DNA of 64,000 bases from Devosia sp. MC521 (GTDB lineage Bacteria > Pseudomonadota > Alphaproteobacteria > Rhizobiales > Devosiaceae): the NCBI RefSeq assembly GCF_014127105.1, contig NZ_CP059902.1, forward strand, positions 1,335,001 to 1,399,000. Direction: 5' to 3'. The position numbers and the translations under genes are program-made. Below, piece by piece: positions 1 through 6,455 of this stretch. Each line of letters begins with the position of its first letter. The stretch's first letter is position 1. Below the pieces are notes generated by a model. That model saw only the letters and a list, made by a program, of their open reading frames with translations, was not told the DNA's origin and ran no database searches.

Positions 1-109
1 TAGGCGGGCTCTCTGTGTCGAAATCCTTTGGAGGTCAACACCTTGAGCTTAGGCGGTGGGCTTTGAGCCCTATATAATACTTTGGACTAATGCGAGATAC
101 AGCCCTGCT

Positions 110-322
110 TTAGTGCTTGTCATCGGCAAGCGGAAGGCCATCTATCTCAGCCTCAAGGAGCCAAACAGCAGCTTGTCGTGGCGGAATTGTCGTTATGGTC
201 TTGCTGACCATTTTGCCGTTGATGTTAGCGTGGATCATCGCGTTTTCCACGAAGTAGGTGGCCTTATATGTGGTTCCGTTTCTAGACACCTCTACCTCGT
301 GGATCTGGTTTTCCTCGTCCAT
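110..322 (-). CDS. small hypothetical protein (70 aa), prophage left arm
   Basis: I do not recognise a family. The product is a 70-residue hydrophilic protein with mixed beta-like stretches and no signal peptide or membrane segment. An AGGAGG-like ribosome site sits about 7 bases before the ATG at 322, which supports a real gene. It lies just downstream of the P63C gene and its terminator on the same strand, so it probably has its own promoter in the 323-383 interval. Function cannot be assigned. Confidence 0.6.
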   Translation of the reverse strand: MDEENQIHEVEVSRNGTTYKATYFVENAMIHANINGKMVSKTITTIPPRQAAVWLLEAEIDGLPLADDKH

Positions 323-383
323 GGGAGTTCCTCCGTGCTATTGCGGGCATAGAACTCTGACTCCAGTGAAATGTAGAGGCAAG

Positions 384-413
384 CAAAAAGCCCTACCGGT
401 GAGGGTAGGGCTT
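384..413 (-). terminator. Rho-independent terminator after the P63C gene
   Basis: A perfect 10-bp stem (388-397 with 404-413, AAGCCCTACC and its complement) has a 6-base loop. On the minus strand it is followed by a T-rich run. It lies just after the stop of the leftward P63C-domain gene. Confidence 0.8.
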
Positions 414-459
414 GGTGAGGGCGAATAAGAAAGCGAATTCTCGCTAAATCGGCTTAGCG

Positions 460-1374
460 CTATTTTTCACTCGGCGGAGGTGCGAATAGATCGCCGGGAC
501 CTGGAGGAAACTTTTTTGTAAACAGGCGGGTGAATTCAGACCAATCATCAGAGACACTAAGGAGCGTATTCACCGAAATTATCTGTCTTTCGAGATGTGG
601 ATTGCCGATGTCAGTCGTTAGCAGCTCGTGATGATTATGTTTGCGACGTTTGGTGATTGGATCTCGCGGATTCTTCTCTCTTAGATCGTCAAGAACGCCG
701 GTGGGGAGTTGTTCGTAGATCAGAGTATTAGTTAGTTTTCCTATATAAGCCGTACGAGCGTTTGACCCGGGCTTATACTCCCAGCCGCGCACCCTATGTA
801 GGTTCTCATAAAAGGAATCCGGGAACCGCTTTGCCCAAGGAAGCAATTCTGGTGATACGTATGCGGCCAGAATTTTTTGGAGCTCGTCTCTTGCTCTCAC
901 TTTCTGGTAGCCGGTAGCTTCGTCGACTAAAGCCACGATACCTACATTTAACAGCCCACGCAGCAGCATCCGTGCCTTCTCAGCTATATGCTTTTGCGGC
1001 TTAGCCAACTTCCCGGCTCTATCTGCATCGTCAAAGACAGCGCAAACTAACGGCAGTAGCTCTGCCGGATACCCAAAAGCCTTACCGCCTGTGGTGCGGC
1101 GGAACTCTATCTGACTTGACGTCACATATAACTCGCTAGGAATAAAGGGCTTTAGGTTCTTGGCAGTAAGAAACGCAGGCAGGTTGACGTCGCCATCGTA
1201 GTGTCCGCGCCCCTTGGCCTGTCTAGCTCTTCCTAGTGCGCGCATAACACCGCTTTGGGTTAATACTCGCCGCCCATCTTCGAGGACGTTACAGGGTATT
1301 TCAGCGTCTCCGATTACAAGGACACCATCATGGATGGCCTGAGGTATACTCGTGGTGGTCAAAGCATTAGTCAT
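460..1374 (-). CDS. P63C domain-containing protein
   Basis: The product is about 304 aa and matches the P63C-domain family by its C-terminal half: a YENLHRVRGW block near residue 190, then a segment with IGKLTNTLIYEQLP. P63C proteins are common on phages and other mobile elements and have no known function. The N-terminal part (GDAEIPCNVLEDGRRVL) resembles the antirepressor-like module seen in relatives. I chose the ATG at 1374; a TTG at 1380 is closer to an AAAGG site. It is a single-gene unit ended by the hairpin at 384-413. In the lysogeny arm it could be a conversion or defence gene, but that is inference. Confidence 0.8.
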   Translation of the reverse strand: MTNALTTTSIPQAIHDGVLVIGDAEIPCNVLEDGRRVLTQSGVMRALGRARQAKGRGHYDGDVNLPAFLTAKNLKPFIPSELYVTSSQIEFRRTTGGKAFGYPAELLPLVCAVFDDADRAGKLAKPQKHIAEKARMLLRGLLNVGIVALVDEATGYQKVRARDELQKILAAYVSPELLPWAKRFPDSFYENLHRVRGWEYKPGSNARTAYIGKLTNTLIYEQLPTGVLDDLREKNPRDPITKRRKHNHHELLTTDIGNPHLERQIISVNTLLSVSDDWSEFTRLFTKKFPPGPGDLFAPPPSEK

Positions 1375-1716
1375 TCGCAACCAGCCTTTCTTATCAAAAG
1401 GTTACGTTAGTGCTCTCGGCAGAACACTGATTGCCAAATGGGGATTGACCACACCGTCAAAATCGTTAGAAGGTGCTCTTGCTACAGACGTCGCCCCCAA
1501 AGGCGGTTAAAAGAAAACGCCCGTACTCCGTAAAGAGTCGGGCGTTTCTTATTTCAGGCGATTCTCACGCACACGTCAACGTGATGCGTTCTTATTTTGT
1601 TTCGCTTGCGAAGGTCGGCCCTATTTCCTCCACTGGAACCAGCCGAAGAAACGCCGTCCAAAAGTTACATCGCCACTCTGTCTGGACGGCCCTTGCTAAG
1701 ATGCGTTTAGATTACG
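1375..1716. other. intergenic region, leftward genes on both sides
   Basis: These 342 bases hold no convincing gene. They contain the hairpin terminator at 1515-1550 and a long-loop inverted repeat (1653-1660 with 1683-1690, GCCGTCCA and its complement). The part next to 1374 must carry the P63C promoter, but I see no clear -35/-10 pair. The rightward reading frame at 1473-1760 runs through the terminator and looks like chance. Confidence 0.5.
1515..1550 (-). terminator. strong hairpin terminator downstream of the lipoprotein gene
   Basis: The stem AAACGCCCG (1515-1523) pairs with 1539-1547, and ACT/AGT extends it with one bulged T. T-rich sequence lies on both sides, so it could stop transcription either way. 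The natural client is the leftward lipoprotein gene ending at 1717. Confidence 0.7.
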
Positions 1717-2268
1717 CTACCTGCTTAATGTCTCATCGATCACTTGCAACGTCTTGCTGAAGCCGGCAAGGGAGCTGGATTTGTCTCGCGGGTAGTCATA
1801 AGGCCAGTCGTAATATCTGACGACCACTGTGGAGCCAACTTTCAGCTGCCCTATCAAACGCGAAGCGGGCACGCATCCCTCTCTGTCGGTTGAGACGGGA
1901 CTGTTATTGTCAACACGAATTTGAGCTGTGCGACCGGGGAAGTCGTGGCCAAAGGCGCAGACCTCTCGCGGCGTTTTGCTCTGACCAAAGTGCACAAACA
2001 GCCCGCCGATCTGATTGTGGAAACTGCAATCTCGCTTGTCTGTCATAGCATCGACTCCACATGAGATGGACCATCGATCCTGAAGTATGTCGTCGGTAGC
2101 TGATACTGACCCGCTGCCATCCGGATAGCGGGTCACTACAAGACCATCTTCTATGGTGCGGACGCCGCCGTACTTAGTCGCTATCTCTGCGGGTGTCACC
2201 TTAGGTGGATGAGTGCTGGCACACCCAGCCAATTGAGCTGCTGTAATGGCGGCAATTAGTAGTCGCAT
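1717..2268 (-). CDS. putative lipoprotein, prophage left arm
   Basis: The product is about 183 aa. The N-terminus has Met-Arg, a hydrophobic stretch and a lipobox Leu-Ala-Gly-Cys at residues 13-16, so it should be an exported lipoprotein anchored by Cys16. The rest has several cysteines (for example CGVD and CSFH) and looks like a small globular periplasmic domain. The ATG at 2268 is preferred because GGGAGGGG precedes it by about 5 bases and it gives a clean signal peptide; the frame also has an upstream TTG. In a prophage lysogeny arm such proteins can act in superinfection exclusion, but I recognise no family. Confidence 0.7.
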   Translation of the reverse strand: MRLLIAAITAAQLAGCASTHPPKVTPAEIATKYGGVRTIEDGLVVTRYPDGSGSVSATDDILQDRWSISCGVDAMTDKRDCSFHNQIGGLFVHFGQSKTPREVCAFGHDFPGRTAQIRVDNNSPVSTDREGCVPASRLIGQLKVGSTVVVRYYDWPYDYPRDKSSSLAGFSKTLQVIDETLSR

Positions 2269-2302
2269 GTCCCCTCCCAAGCGCCCCTCAGCGCTGCTTT
2301 AA

Positions 2303-2536
2303 CTAGTTCTTAGGAAATGACGGTCTCCCCCAGAAACGATAAGCAAAATATGCAAGTATGATACAGGACGAGCCAATAAACATGCCTTCCGTTTGGACTT
2401 GATAGACGGAACCGCTCATAAGTGTGGAACATGAATGAAAGACGCCCAGTAGCCCAAATCCCCCGAGGATGGCTGTAGCCGGTACGCCTACTATCGGCTT
2501 CCAAAGTGCAGGCTTTTGAATGTTGTGTGAGTTCAT
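2303..2536 (-). CDS. small membrane protein with two predicted TM helices
   Basis: The product is 77 aa with hydrophobic segments at about residues 15-32 and 51-68, suggesting a helical hairpin in the inner membrane. It lies directly upstream of the lipoprotein gene on the same strand (34-base gap), so the two may form one unit. The ribosome site is weak (AGG just before ATG). A second leftward frame (2310-2567) overlaps it but lacks membrane character; I prefer this frame. Function unknown. Confidence 0.5.
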   Translation of the reverse strand: MNSHNIQKPALWKPIVGVPATAILGGFGLLGVFHSCSTLMSGSVYQVQTEGMFIGSSCIILAYFAYRFWGRPSFPKN

Positions 2537-2646
2537 CCTGATCTCGTGAATATTCGTGAGTGTGCAATAAGGTGTCGTTATTCTACTAAGAGGTGCCTAC
2601 TTATTTTATTTTCAACATTGAAATCAGCCAACGACTTTTCCGGCCG

Positions 2647-3495
2647 TTATCCGACGATGCCAAACTTCCTAAGGACACGCCCAACAATCCGCAAATCGTT
2701 GATCGTCACCTTGCGCGTTTCATGCTTTGCATTGTCAGAAACAACCATCACAACTCGATCCTCGTCTGTGCCCGCGTCAGTAACGTGCAATCGCTTTACG
2801 ATGATGCCGCCAAATGGATCAGTAAGAGCATAGAGACCGTCAGGTGATGGCCAGCGGTGGCGTGTGTCGACAACCACAACGTCCCCCTCGAGCAGAGTAG
2901 GGGACATGCTGTCGCCCTGGCACGGTACAAAGGTGATGTCGGTGGGCTTCACGTTCCCCATGCTTGCGAGGATCACTGGAGGCACCCGCCAGTAGTCGGA
3001 GATATCCTCGGCTGCGAACGTCATTCCTGACTTACCGCGCACTCCCTCGCTCACGACAGTAATGCCGCCAGCTCCCATACCTGCGGTCACATCAAGCTGA
3101 GGCGAAGCGCCATCAGGCACGCCACGTAGGCCCGTTTCGCTACCATGGGTCATCCCTTCGTCCTCGATGACGTCGGGCTGATCGGGGTCGAAGGTGCTAA
3201 AAGTCTTCCCGGAGCTTAAGGGCTCGCCATTTTGTCGAGACGCAGCTCTGCCATCTGGAAGCCAGTTAGTCATGCCCTCGAACCCTGGTGGGAGCTCGTT
3301 GAAATGCCGGGCTAGGGCCTCAATTTCATGTGGCTGCAGTCGGCGGCGTTTTTTCGGGTCGTCCGCCTCGGTTTCTTTGGAGCGGCCGAGCTGATCTTTC
3401 GACATGCCTGTAGCTTCTGCAGCTGCAGTTATCGCGCCATGCACTTCTAGCTTTTGTGACAGCCATAATTTGAGAGCGTGTTGTGGGTCAGCCAT
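2647..3495 (-). CDS. CI-like phage repressor with S24/LexA-type peptidase domain
   Basis: The product is about 282 aa. The N-terminal 60 residues contain a helix-turn-helix-like segment (AAAEATGMSKDQLGRS). The C-terminal half is a LexA/CI S24 domain with the catalytic serine in QGDSMSPTLLEGD and the lysine in GGIIVKRL. Ala-Gly pairs in the linker (DVTAGMGAGG) are candidate self-cleavage sites, so induction through RecA/SOS is expected from the family. I start at 3495: GGTGAG lies just upstream, whereas the ATG at 3507 overlaps the first operator and has no ribosome site. It diverges from the Cro-like gene across three operators. Confidence 0.88.
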   Translation of the reverse strand: MADPQHALKLWLSQKLEVHGAITAAAEATGMSKDQLGRSKETEADDPKKRRRLQPHEIEALARHFNELPPGFEGMTNWLPDGRAASRQNGEPLSSGKTFSTFDPDQPDVIEDEGMTHGSETGLRGVPDGASPQLDVTAGMGAGGITVVSEGVRGKSGMTFAAEDISDYWRVPPVILASMGNVKPTDITFVPCQGDSMSPTLLEGDVVVVDTRHRWPSPDGLYALTDPFGGIIVKRLHVTDAGTDEDRVVMVVSDNAKHETRKVTINDLRIVGRVLRKFGIVG

Positions 3496-3506
3496 GCCGC
3501 TCACCA

Positions 3507-3580
3507 TTCGCGAATTGCGCGAAAAAGGCTAACGCGATTATCGCGAATTCATCATTGACAATGTTCGCGATAATCGCGAA
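3507..3580. promoter_or_regulatory. phage switch region with three 17-bp operator palindromes
   Basis: Three copies fit TTCGCGA-N3-TCGCGAA: 3507-3523 (TTCGCGAATTGCGCGAA), 3531-3547 (AACGCGATTATCGCGAA) and 3564-3580 (TTCGCGATAATCGCGAA, perfect). Centres are 24 and 33 bases apart. They fill the gap between the divergent repressor and Cro-like genes, as lambda OR does. ATTGACAAT at 3554-3562 can give overlapping -35 elements for both strands (TTGACA rightward, TTGTCA leftward). Confidence 0.85.
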
Positions 3581-3583
3581 TGT
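3555..3583 (+). promoter_or_regulatory. candidate promoter for the Cro-like gene
   Basis: A consensus TTGACA lies at 3555-3560, with a weak -10 (GAATGT) 17 bases further on at 3578-3583. The start would fall near 3590, the ATG itself, so the mRNA could be leaderless. The third operator lies in the spacer and would block this promoter when bound. Confidence 0.5.
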
Positions 3584-3589
3584 GTAGGC

Positions 3590-3841
3590 ATGTCCGATGA
3601 TCAACTTGACCCTGCTAAATCCGTTATCGCCAAAGCTGGCGGCGTCGATGCTGTTGTGTCGATGACTGGCAACCATATCAGCCGCGTCTATCGTTGGATG
3701 CGGCCGAAAGACAAAGGCGGCACGGGCGGGGTAATACCTCACCGATCCGCCTCCTCAATTTTGCGCCACGCAAAAGCGAGCGGACTTCCGATCACCGAAG
3801 CTGACTTCTTTCCCTCCAATTCTGAGAGAGAAAGCGCATGA
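3590..3841 (+). CDS. Cro-like HTH protein
   Basis: The product is 83 aa. It has a compact helix-turn-helix of the Cro/YdaS type: GGVDAVVSMTGNHISRVYRW at about residues 17-36, with the recognition helix around HISRVYRWMRP. Family knowledge and its position, first rightward gene opposite the CI-like repressor, make it the probable early lytic regulator acting on the operators at 3507-3580. The ATG at 3590 is at or near the predicted transcript start. It overlaps the next gene by 4 bases (ATGA), which suggests translational coupling. Confidence 0.75.
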   Translation: MSDDQLDPAKSVIAKAGGVDAVVSMTGNHISRVYRWMRPKDKGGTGGVIPHRSASSILRHAKASGLPITEADFFPSNSERESA

Positions 3842-4272
3842 CCCTCCCACTTGAAACGGGCAGGGACGATCATGCCCTGGCAGAATGGTTTCTGTTCAAT
3901 CACAACGGCGCAGTTTGCAACGTTAACAACGCTCAGCTGATTGATGATCTCGCGGTGGTATTCGCTGAGGTTCGCGAGCTCGCCCTCTCCGACGTCAAAC
4001 AACTGCAGGCCGCTCCAGCGGCAGCAGGTCTGACAGAGCGTCAAGCAGAAGCACTCAATTACATCACTGGCCATTTCAACGCTAACGGCTTCGCTCCGAC
4101 GTATCGGGACATCGCCCGACGCTTGAAGACGAGCACCGGTCGCGTTTTCGAACTCGTCTCGGCCTTGGTGGAGCGCGGGCATCTGACGCGGTTGCCGGGC
4201 CGCGCCCGTTCGATTGGTTTGGTCAACACCGCGCCAGTAAACACTGCTCACCAAATTTCTGAGGAAGCTTAG
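3838..4272 (+). CDS. LexA N-domain-like winged-helix protein
   Basis: The product is 144 aa. Residues about 65-130 match the LexA DNA-binding fold: LTERQAEALNYITGHFNANG, then APTYRDIARRL (turn) and RVFELVSALVERGHLTRLPG (recognition helix and wing). There is no S24 protease domain, so it is a stand-alone DNA-binding module and not a self-cleaving LexA. The N-terminal 60 residues are helical and could be for dimerisation. The start overlaps the Cro-like gene by 4 bases. It is likely an early regulator; whether it binds LexA boxes is unknown. Confidence 0.7.
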   Translation: MTLPLETGRDDHALAEWFLFNHNGAVCNVNNAQLIDDLAVVFAEVRELALSDVKQLQAAPAAAGLTERQAEALNYITGHFNANGFAPTYRDIARRLKTSTGRVFELVSALVERGHLTRLPGRARSIGLVNTAPVNTAHQISEEA

Positions 4273-4545
4273 ATGGCATATCCATCCAACAGCGGCGCAG
4301 TTGAAGACAGCGTAGCGCAAGACCAGATCCGCGCGTTCATCGAACGAATAGAGCGGATGGAGGAAGAAAAGGCGGCGATTGCTGCTGACATCAAGGAGAT
4401 CTACGCCGAGGCCAAAGGCAACGGCTTCGATACCAAGATCCTGCGCAAAGTCGTGACTATCCGCAAGCAGGATCACAACGAGCGAATGGAGCAGGAAGCA
4501 GTTCTTGAGCTCTATATGAGCGCGCTGGGCATGGTGGACGGCTAA
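4273..4545 (+). CDS. DUF2312 / GapR-like DNA-binding protein
   Basis: The product is 90 aa and matches the DUF2312 family in order: a helix with [20 protein letters not shown], then [20 protein letters not shown], then a shorter C-terminal helix ending in YMSALG. The founding member, Caulobacter GapR, binds overtwisted AT-rich DNA and affects chromosome replication and transcription. Phage copies near replication genes are common. It starts immediately after the stop of the preceding gene. Placement in the early operon suggests a role in phage replication or host chromatin takeover (inference). Confidence 0.85.
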   Translation: MAYPSNSGAVEDSVAQDQIRAFIERIERMEEEKAAIAADIKEIYAEAKGNGFDTKILRKVVTIRKQDHNERMEQEAVLELYMSALGMVDG

Positions 4546-4546
4546 G

Positions 4547-4669
4547 ATGCGATCCCGTTCCACTGACATTCCTGCACCGTCTTTAAGAGTGCTCAGCTTC
4601 GCATATGCCGCCCTTGCTGGGTTCGCGATCCTGTTTGTCGCTGCCGTGATCATGGGACCGCTGTCATGA
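4547..4669 (+). CDS. 40-aa single-TM protein
   Basis: This is a short frame starting at an ATG one base after the GapR-like stop. It encodes 40 residues with a polar N-terminus (to about residue 15) and one hydrophobic helix (about residues 17-38, with AALAGFAILFVAAVIMG). Its TGA overlaps the next ATG as ATGA, typical of the coupled genes in this operon, which is the main support. Function unknown. Confidence 0.5.
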   Translation: MRSRSTDIPAPSLRVLSFAYAALAGFAILFVAAVIMGPLS

Positions 4670-4998
4670 GCCTTCCAAGCTGGGCAGTGCCAGGAGCTCC
4701 GGTAATTTGCGTCTATGACGAGGACAGCTTGATGCCAACAGCATCGGGCGAGCGACGTCGTATCTCTGAGATGGGCATTTTTCTCCCTTTGAAGGGCGTT
4801 ACCTATACCCTCCGCGGCGTGACGCCGTGCGGGTGCGGCGTTTACCTTGTCGGTATTGAGAACCCCGTGTCCGCGAACGGGGTAGAGGTCGGCTATATGC
4901 CGGGCCGTTTCGCTCCCGTCGCGGCTCAGAAGACCCAAGCCGATGATGTGGCGATGATCAAAGCCCTCATCGGCATCGAAACTGAGGAGCGCGTCTAA
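4666..4998 (+). CDS. hypothetical phage early protein (110 aa)
   Basis: Soluble 110-residue protein with a beta-rich centre and a CGCGVY segment near residue 56, and no membrane helix. It is coupled at both ends: its ATG overlaps the preceding TGA and its TAA shares a base with the ATG at 4998. Proteins of this length and look recur in alphaproteobacterial phages without assigned function; I do not recognise a named family. Confidence 0.6.
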   Translation: MSLPSWAVPGAPVICVYDEDSLMPTASGERRRISEMGIFLPLKGVTYTLRGVTPCGCGVYLVGIENPVSANGVEVGYMPGRFAPVAAQKTQADDVAMIKALIGIETEERV

Positions 4999-5387
4999 TG
5001 CGCTTCTCATTCCTCAACACCCACAACGACCGCCAACAAGGGCACGGTTCGGTACACCCGAAAGCGCGCGCCTTTATTCGTCGTCGTAACGACAGCTTTT
5101 CCAATTCGGCTCGCGTTTCCTCCTCCCCGCGAAGCCGTAGGGCCGGTGCGTTTTCCTCCTCCCTCGCACTGGCCCACCCCTTTTCGCTGAGCGCGCTTTT
5201 CGCTGCTCGCGTCCGACTTTCCCAAGCCATTGGAACCATCCTCCTGCTTGGGAAACAAGAGTATCAGCTTGCTTCTCAATTCATCGCTGATCTCAACCAC
5301 GCCGCGTCTCCTGCTCACTTTGATGAGGCCCTGAACACCCTCATCAAAGCAGGAGTGGCGGGTAATGAAGTACCCAATTTTCGGTAA
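4998..5387 (+). CDS. hypothetical protein, possibly the front part of a split gene
   Basis: The frame encodes 129 aa. Residues 1-75 are rich in Ser, Arg and Ala and look unlike a normal fold; the DNA there is pyrimidine-rich. Residues about 76-120 (SQAIGTILLLGKQEYQLA and onward) look like ordinary helices. The frame ends inside a 22-bp tandem repeat (5361-5400). Deleting one repeat unit would fuse it in frame to the next gene. So it may be a real small gene, a broken front half, or chance in its first part. The opposite-strand frame at 5007-5399 is an alternative that I cannot exclude. Confidence 0.4.
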   Translation: MRFSFLNTHNDRQQGHGSVHPKARAFIRRRNDSFSNSARVSSSPRSRRAGAFSSSLALAHPFSLSALFAARVRLSQAIGTILLLGKQEYQLASQFIADLNHAASPAHFDEALNTLIKAGVAGNEVPNFR

Positions 5388-5400
5388 TGAGGTGCCCAAT
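5361..5400. repeat. 22-bp-period tandem duplication at a gene junction
   Basis: GGTAATGAAGTACCCAAT (5361-5378) and GGTAATGAGGTGCCCAAT (5383-5400) match at 16 of 18 positions with a 22-base period. Each encodes Gly-Asn-Glu-Val-Pro-Asn, in different frames. Because 22 is not a multiple of 3, the duplication creates the stop of one frame and the start context of the next. Confidence 0.8.
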
Positions 5401-5760
5401 ATGAGCGCCCATCAGGCGTCAAATCTAATCAGGGAAATGGTGGCTCTACAGGAAGTCACTAGCGGCACAAAAGAAGCCGCAATCGGAGCGTTGGCGCAGC
5501 AATACGACCTAACGCCTTCCCAGATTACGCACTTTTATAAGCGCCGCGCGAAGTCGTGCGACGTGTCCTTATTCGCCCGCATCCAGCTCGCGTACCTCGA
5601 CAAGTGCGCACACCTGGCTCTGCGCCTTCAGCACACAATCGAAACCCACGGGGCACTCGGGTCAGATGCTTTTGATGAAGATTTATTGGCTCGCGCTTCT
5701 GCACTGGTTGCGGAAGCACACGCGAAGAAAGCGTCCGCACAAAAGCGGCCGCTGAAATAA
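5401..5760 (+). CDS. hypothetical helical protein, possible HTH
   Basis: The product is about 119 aa, mostly helical. Residues about 30-55 (GALAQQYDLTPSQITHFYKR) read like a helix-turn-helix, so a DNA-binding role is plausible. I start at 5401, where GAGG lies about 9 bases upstream inside the repeat; an ATG at 5365 would add 12 residues. It follows the 22-bp duplication that separates it from the frame at 4998. The C-terminus is Lys/Ala rich. No named family recognised. Confidence 0.6.
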   Translation: MSAHQASNLIREMVALQEVTSGTKEAAIGALAQQYDLTPSQITHFYKRRAKSCDVSLFARIQLAYLDKCAHLALRLQHTIETHGALGSDAFDEDLLARASALVAEAHAKKASAQKRPLK

Positions 5761-5842
5761 CCAATCGAGGGGGCGTGTCCCACGTCCCCTCGATCATCAA
5801 AGCTACCCGAATTTGCCAAACTAAGCCCGAGGAAGGAAGTGA

Positions 5843-6007
5843 ATGAACCTGTCTGCTCCCGCCCAATCCACCAAAGCTTACCAGCGTAAGCAGCAGTGCA
5901 TGCACGCCGAGCTAGAGGCCTTCGTGAAAGCTAAAGCTGGCCGTAGCCAGGCGAAAGTCAAAGCTGCGATCAAGCGCGCGGCCATCAAAGGGCAGGGGCA
6001 TGTTTAA
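5843..6007 (+). CDS. 54-aa basic helical protein
   Basis: This is a short frame with an excellent ribosome site (GGAAGG) about 6 bases before the ATG at 5843. The product has many Lys, Arg, Gln and Ala residues, with two amphipathic helices, and is basic enough to touch nucleic acid. It overlaps the DnaA-like gene by 8 bases. The strong ribosome site and tight overlap support a real gene; function unknown. Confidence 0.6.
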   Translation: MNLSAPAQSTKAYQRKQQCMHAELEAFVKAKAGRSQAKVKAAIKRAAIKGQGHV

Positions 6008-6455
6008 CCTCAGCACTCATGCCCAACTGCCGACGCCTGAACAACGGCGCCAGCATAGCGCCGCGCTGGCCGCCAAAGTGCGCCTCGGCGTGATCACGGC
6101 AAAGCCAGTTGCACGCCAGAAGGCCATTCCCAAACCACGAGACATCTTACTGGTTACACCGGTGCAGACGACAGTCGAGCCGTGCCTGCCTGAGCCACCT
6201 CTGTTTAAGGCCGGGCAATGGAAGGTGATCATTCGAGATATCTGCAAGAAGTACGAAATTCATCTGGCTGATCTGATGAGTATCAGGCGCGATCGCGCAA
6301 CGGTCCGGGCACGGCATGAAGCCATGTATCGCATGCGCGTTGAGACTACGATGTCGATGCCCGAGATCGGCCGGCGACTTGGCGGCCGCGACCACACAAC
6401 CGTTCTTCACGGCATAAAGCAGCACGCGAAGCGCATGGAGGCTCAGCAGCCATGA
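6000..6455 (+). CDS. DnaA domain IV-like DNA-binding protein (no AAA+ domain)
   Basis: The product is 151 aa. Residues about 78-145 match the C-terminal DNA-binding domain of DnaA: RRDRATVRARHEAMYRMR, then MPEIGRRLGGRDHTTVLHG, which carries the DnaA signature. The N-terminal 75 residues are unrelated and Pro/Gln rich; the AAA+ ATPase and DnaB-binding domains of DnaA are absent. In DnaA this domain binds DnaA boxes. A free copy beside a phage initiator could recruit or block the host origin machinery (inference). It overlaps its neighbours on both sides. Confidence 0.85.
   Translation: MFNLSTHAQLPTPEQRRQHSAALAAKVRLGVITAKPVARQKAIPKPRDILLVTPVQTTVEPCLPEPPLFKAGQWKVIIRDICKKYEIHLADLMSIRRDRATVRARHEAMYRMRVETTMSMPEIGRRLGGRDHTTVLHGIKQHAKRMEAQQP

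Noticed and set aside
1653..1690. GCCGTCCA inverted repeat with a 22-base loop
   Set aside because: Could be an operator or chance; no neighbouring promoter or U-run to support a function.
3739..5010. 423-aa open frame on the minus strand
   Set aside because: It is antisense to four well-supported rightward genes (LexA-like, GapR-like and others), has no ribosome site and no recognisable fold.
5007..5399. 130-aa minus-strand frame opposite the odd frame at 4998
   Set aside because: It would oppose the coupled early operon and has no known domain. It cannot be fully excluded because the plus-strand frame is atypical in its first 75 codons.
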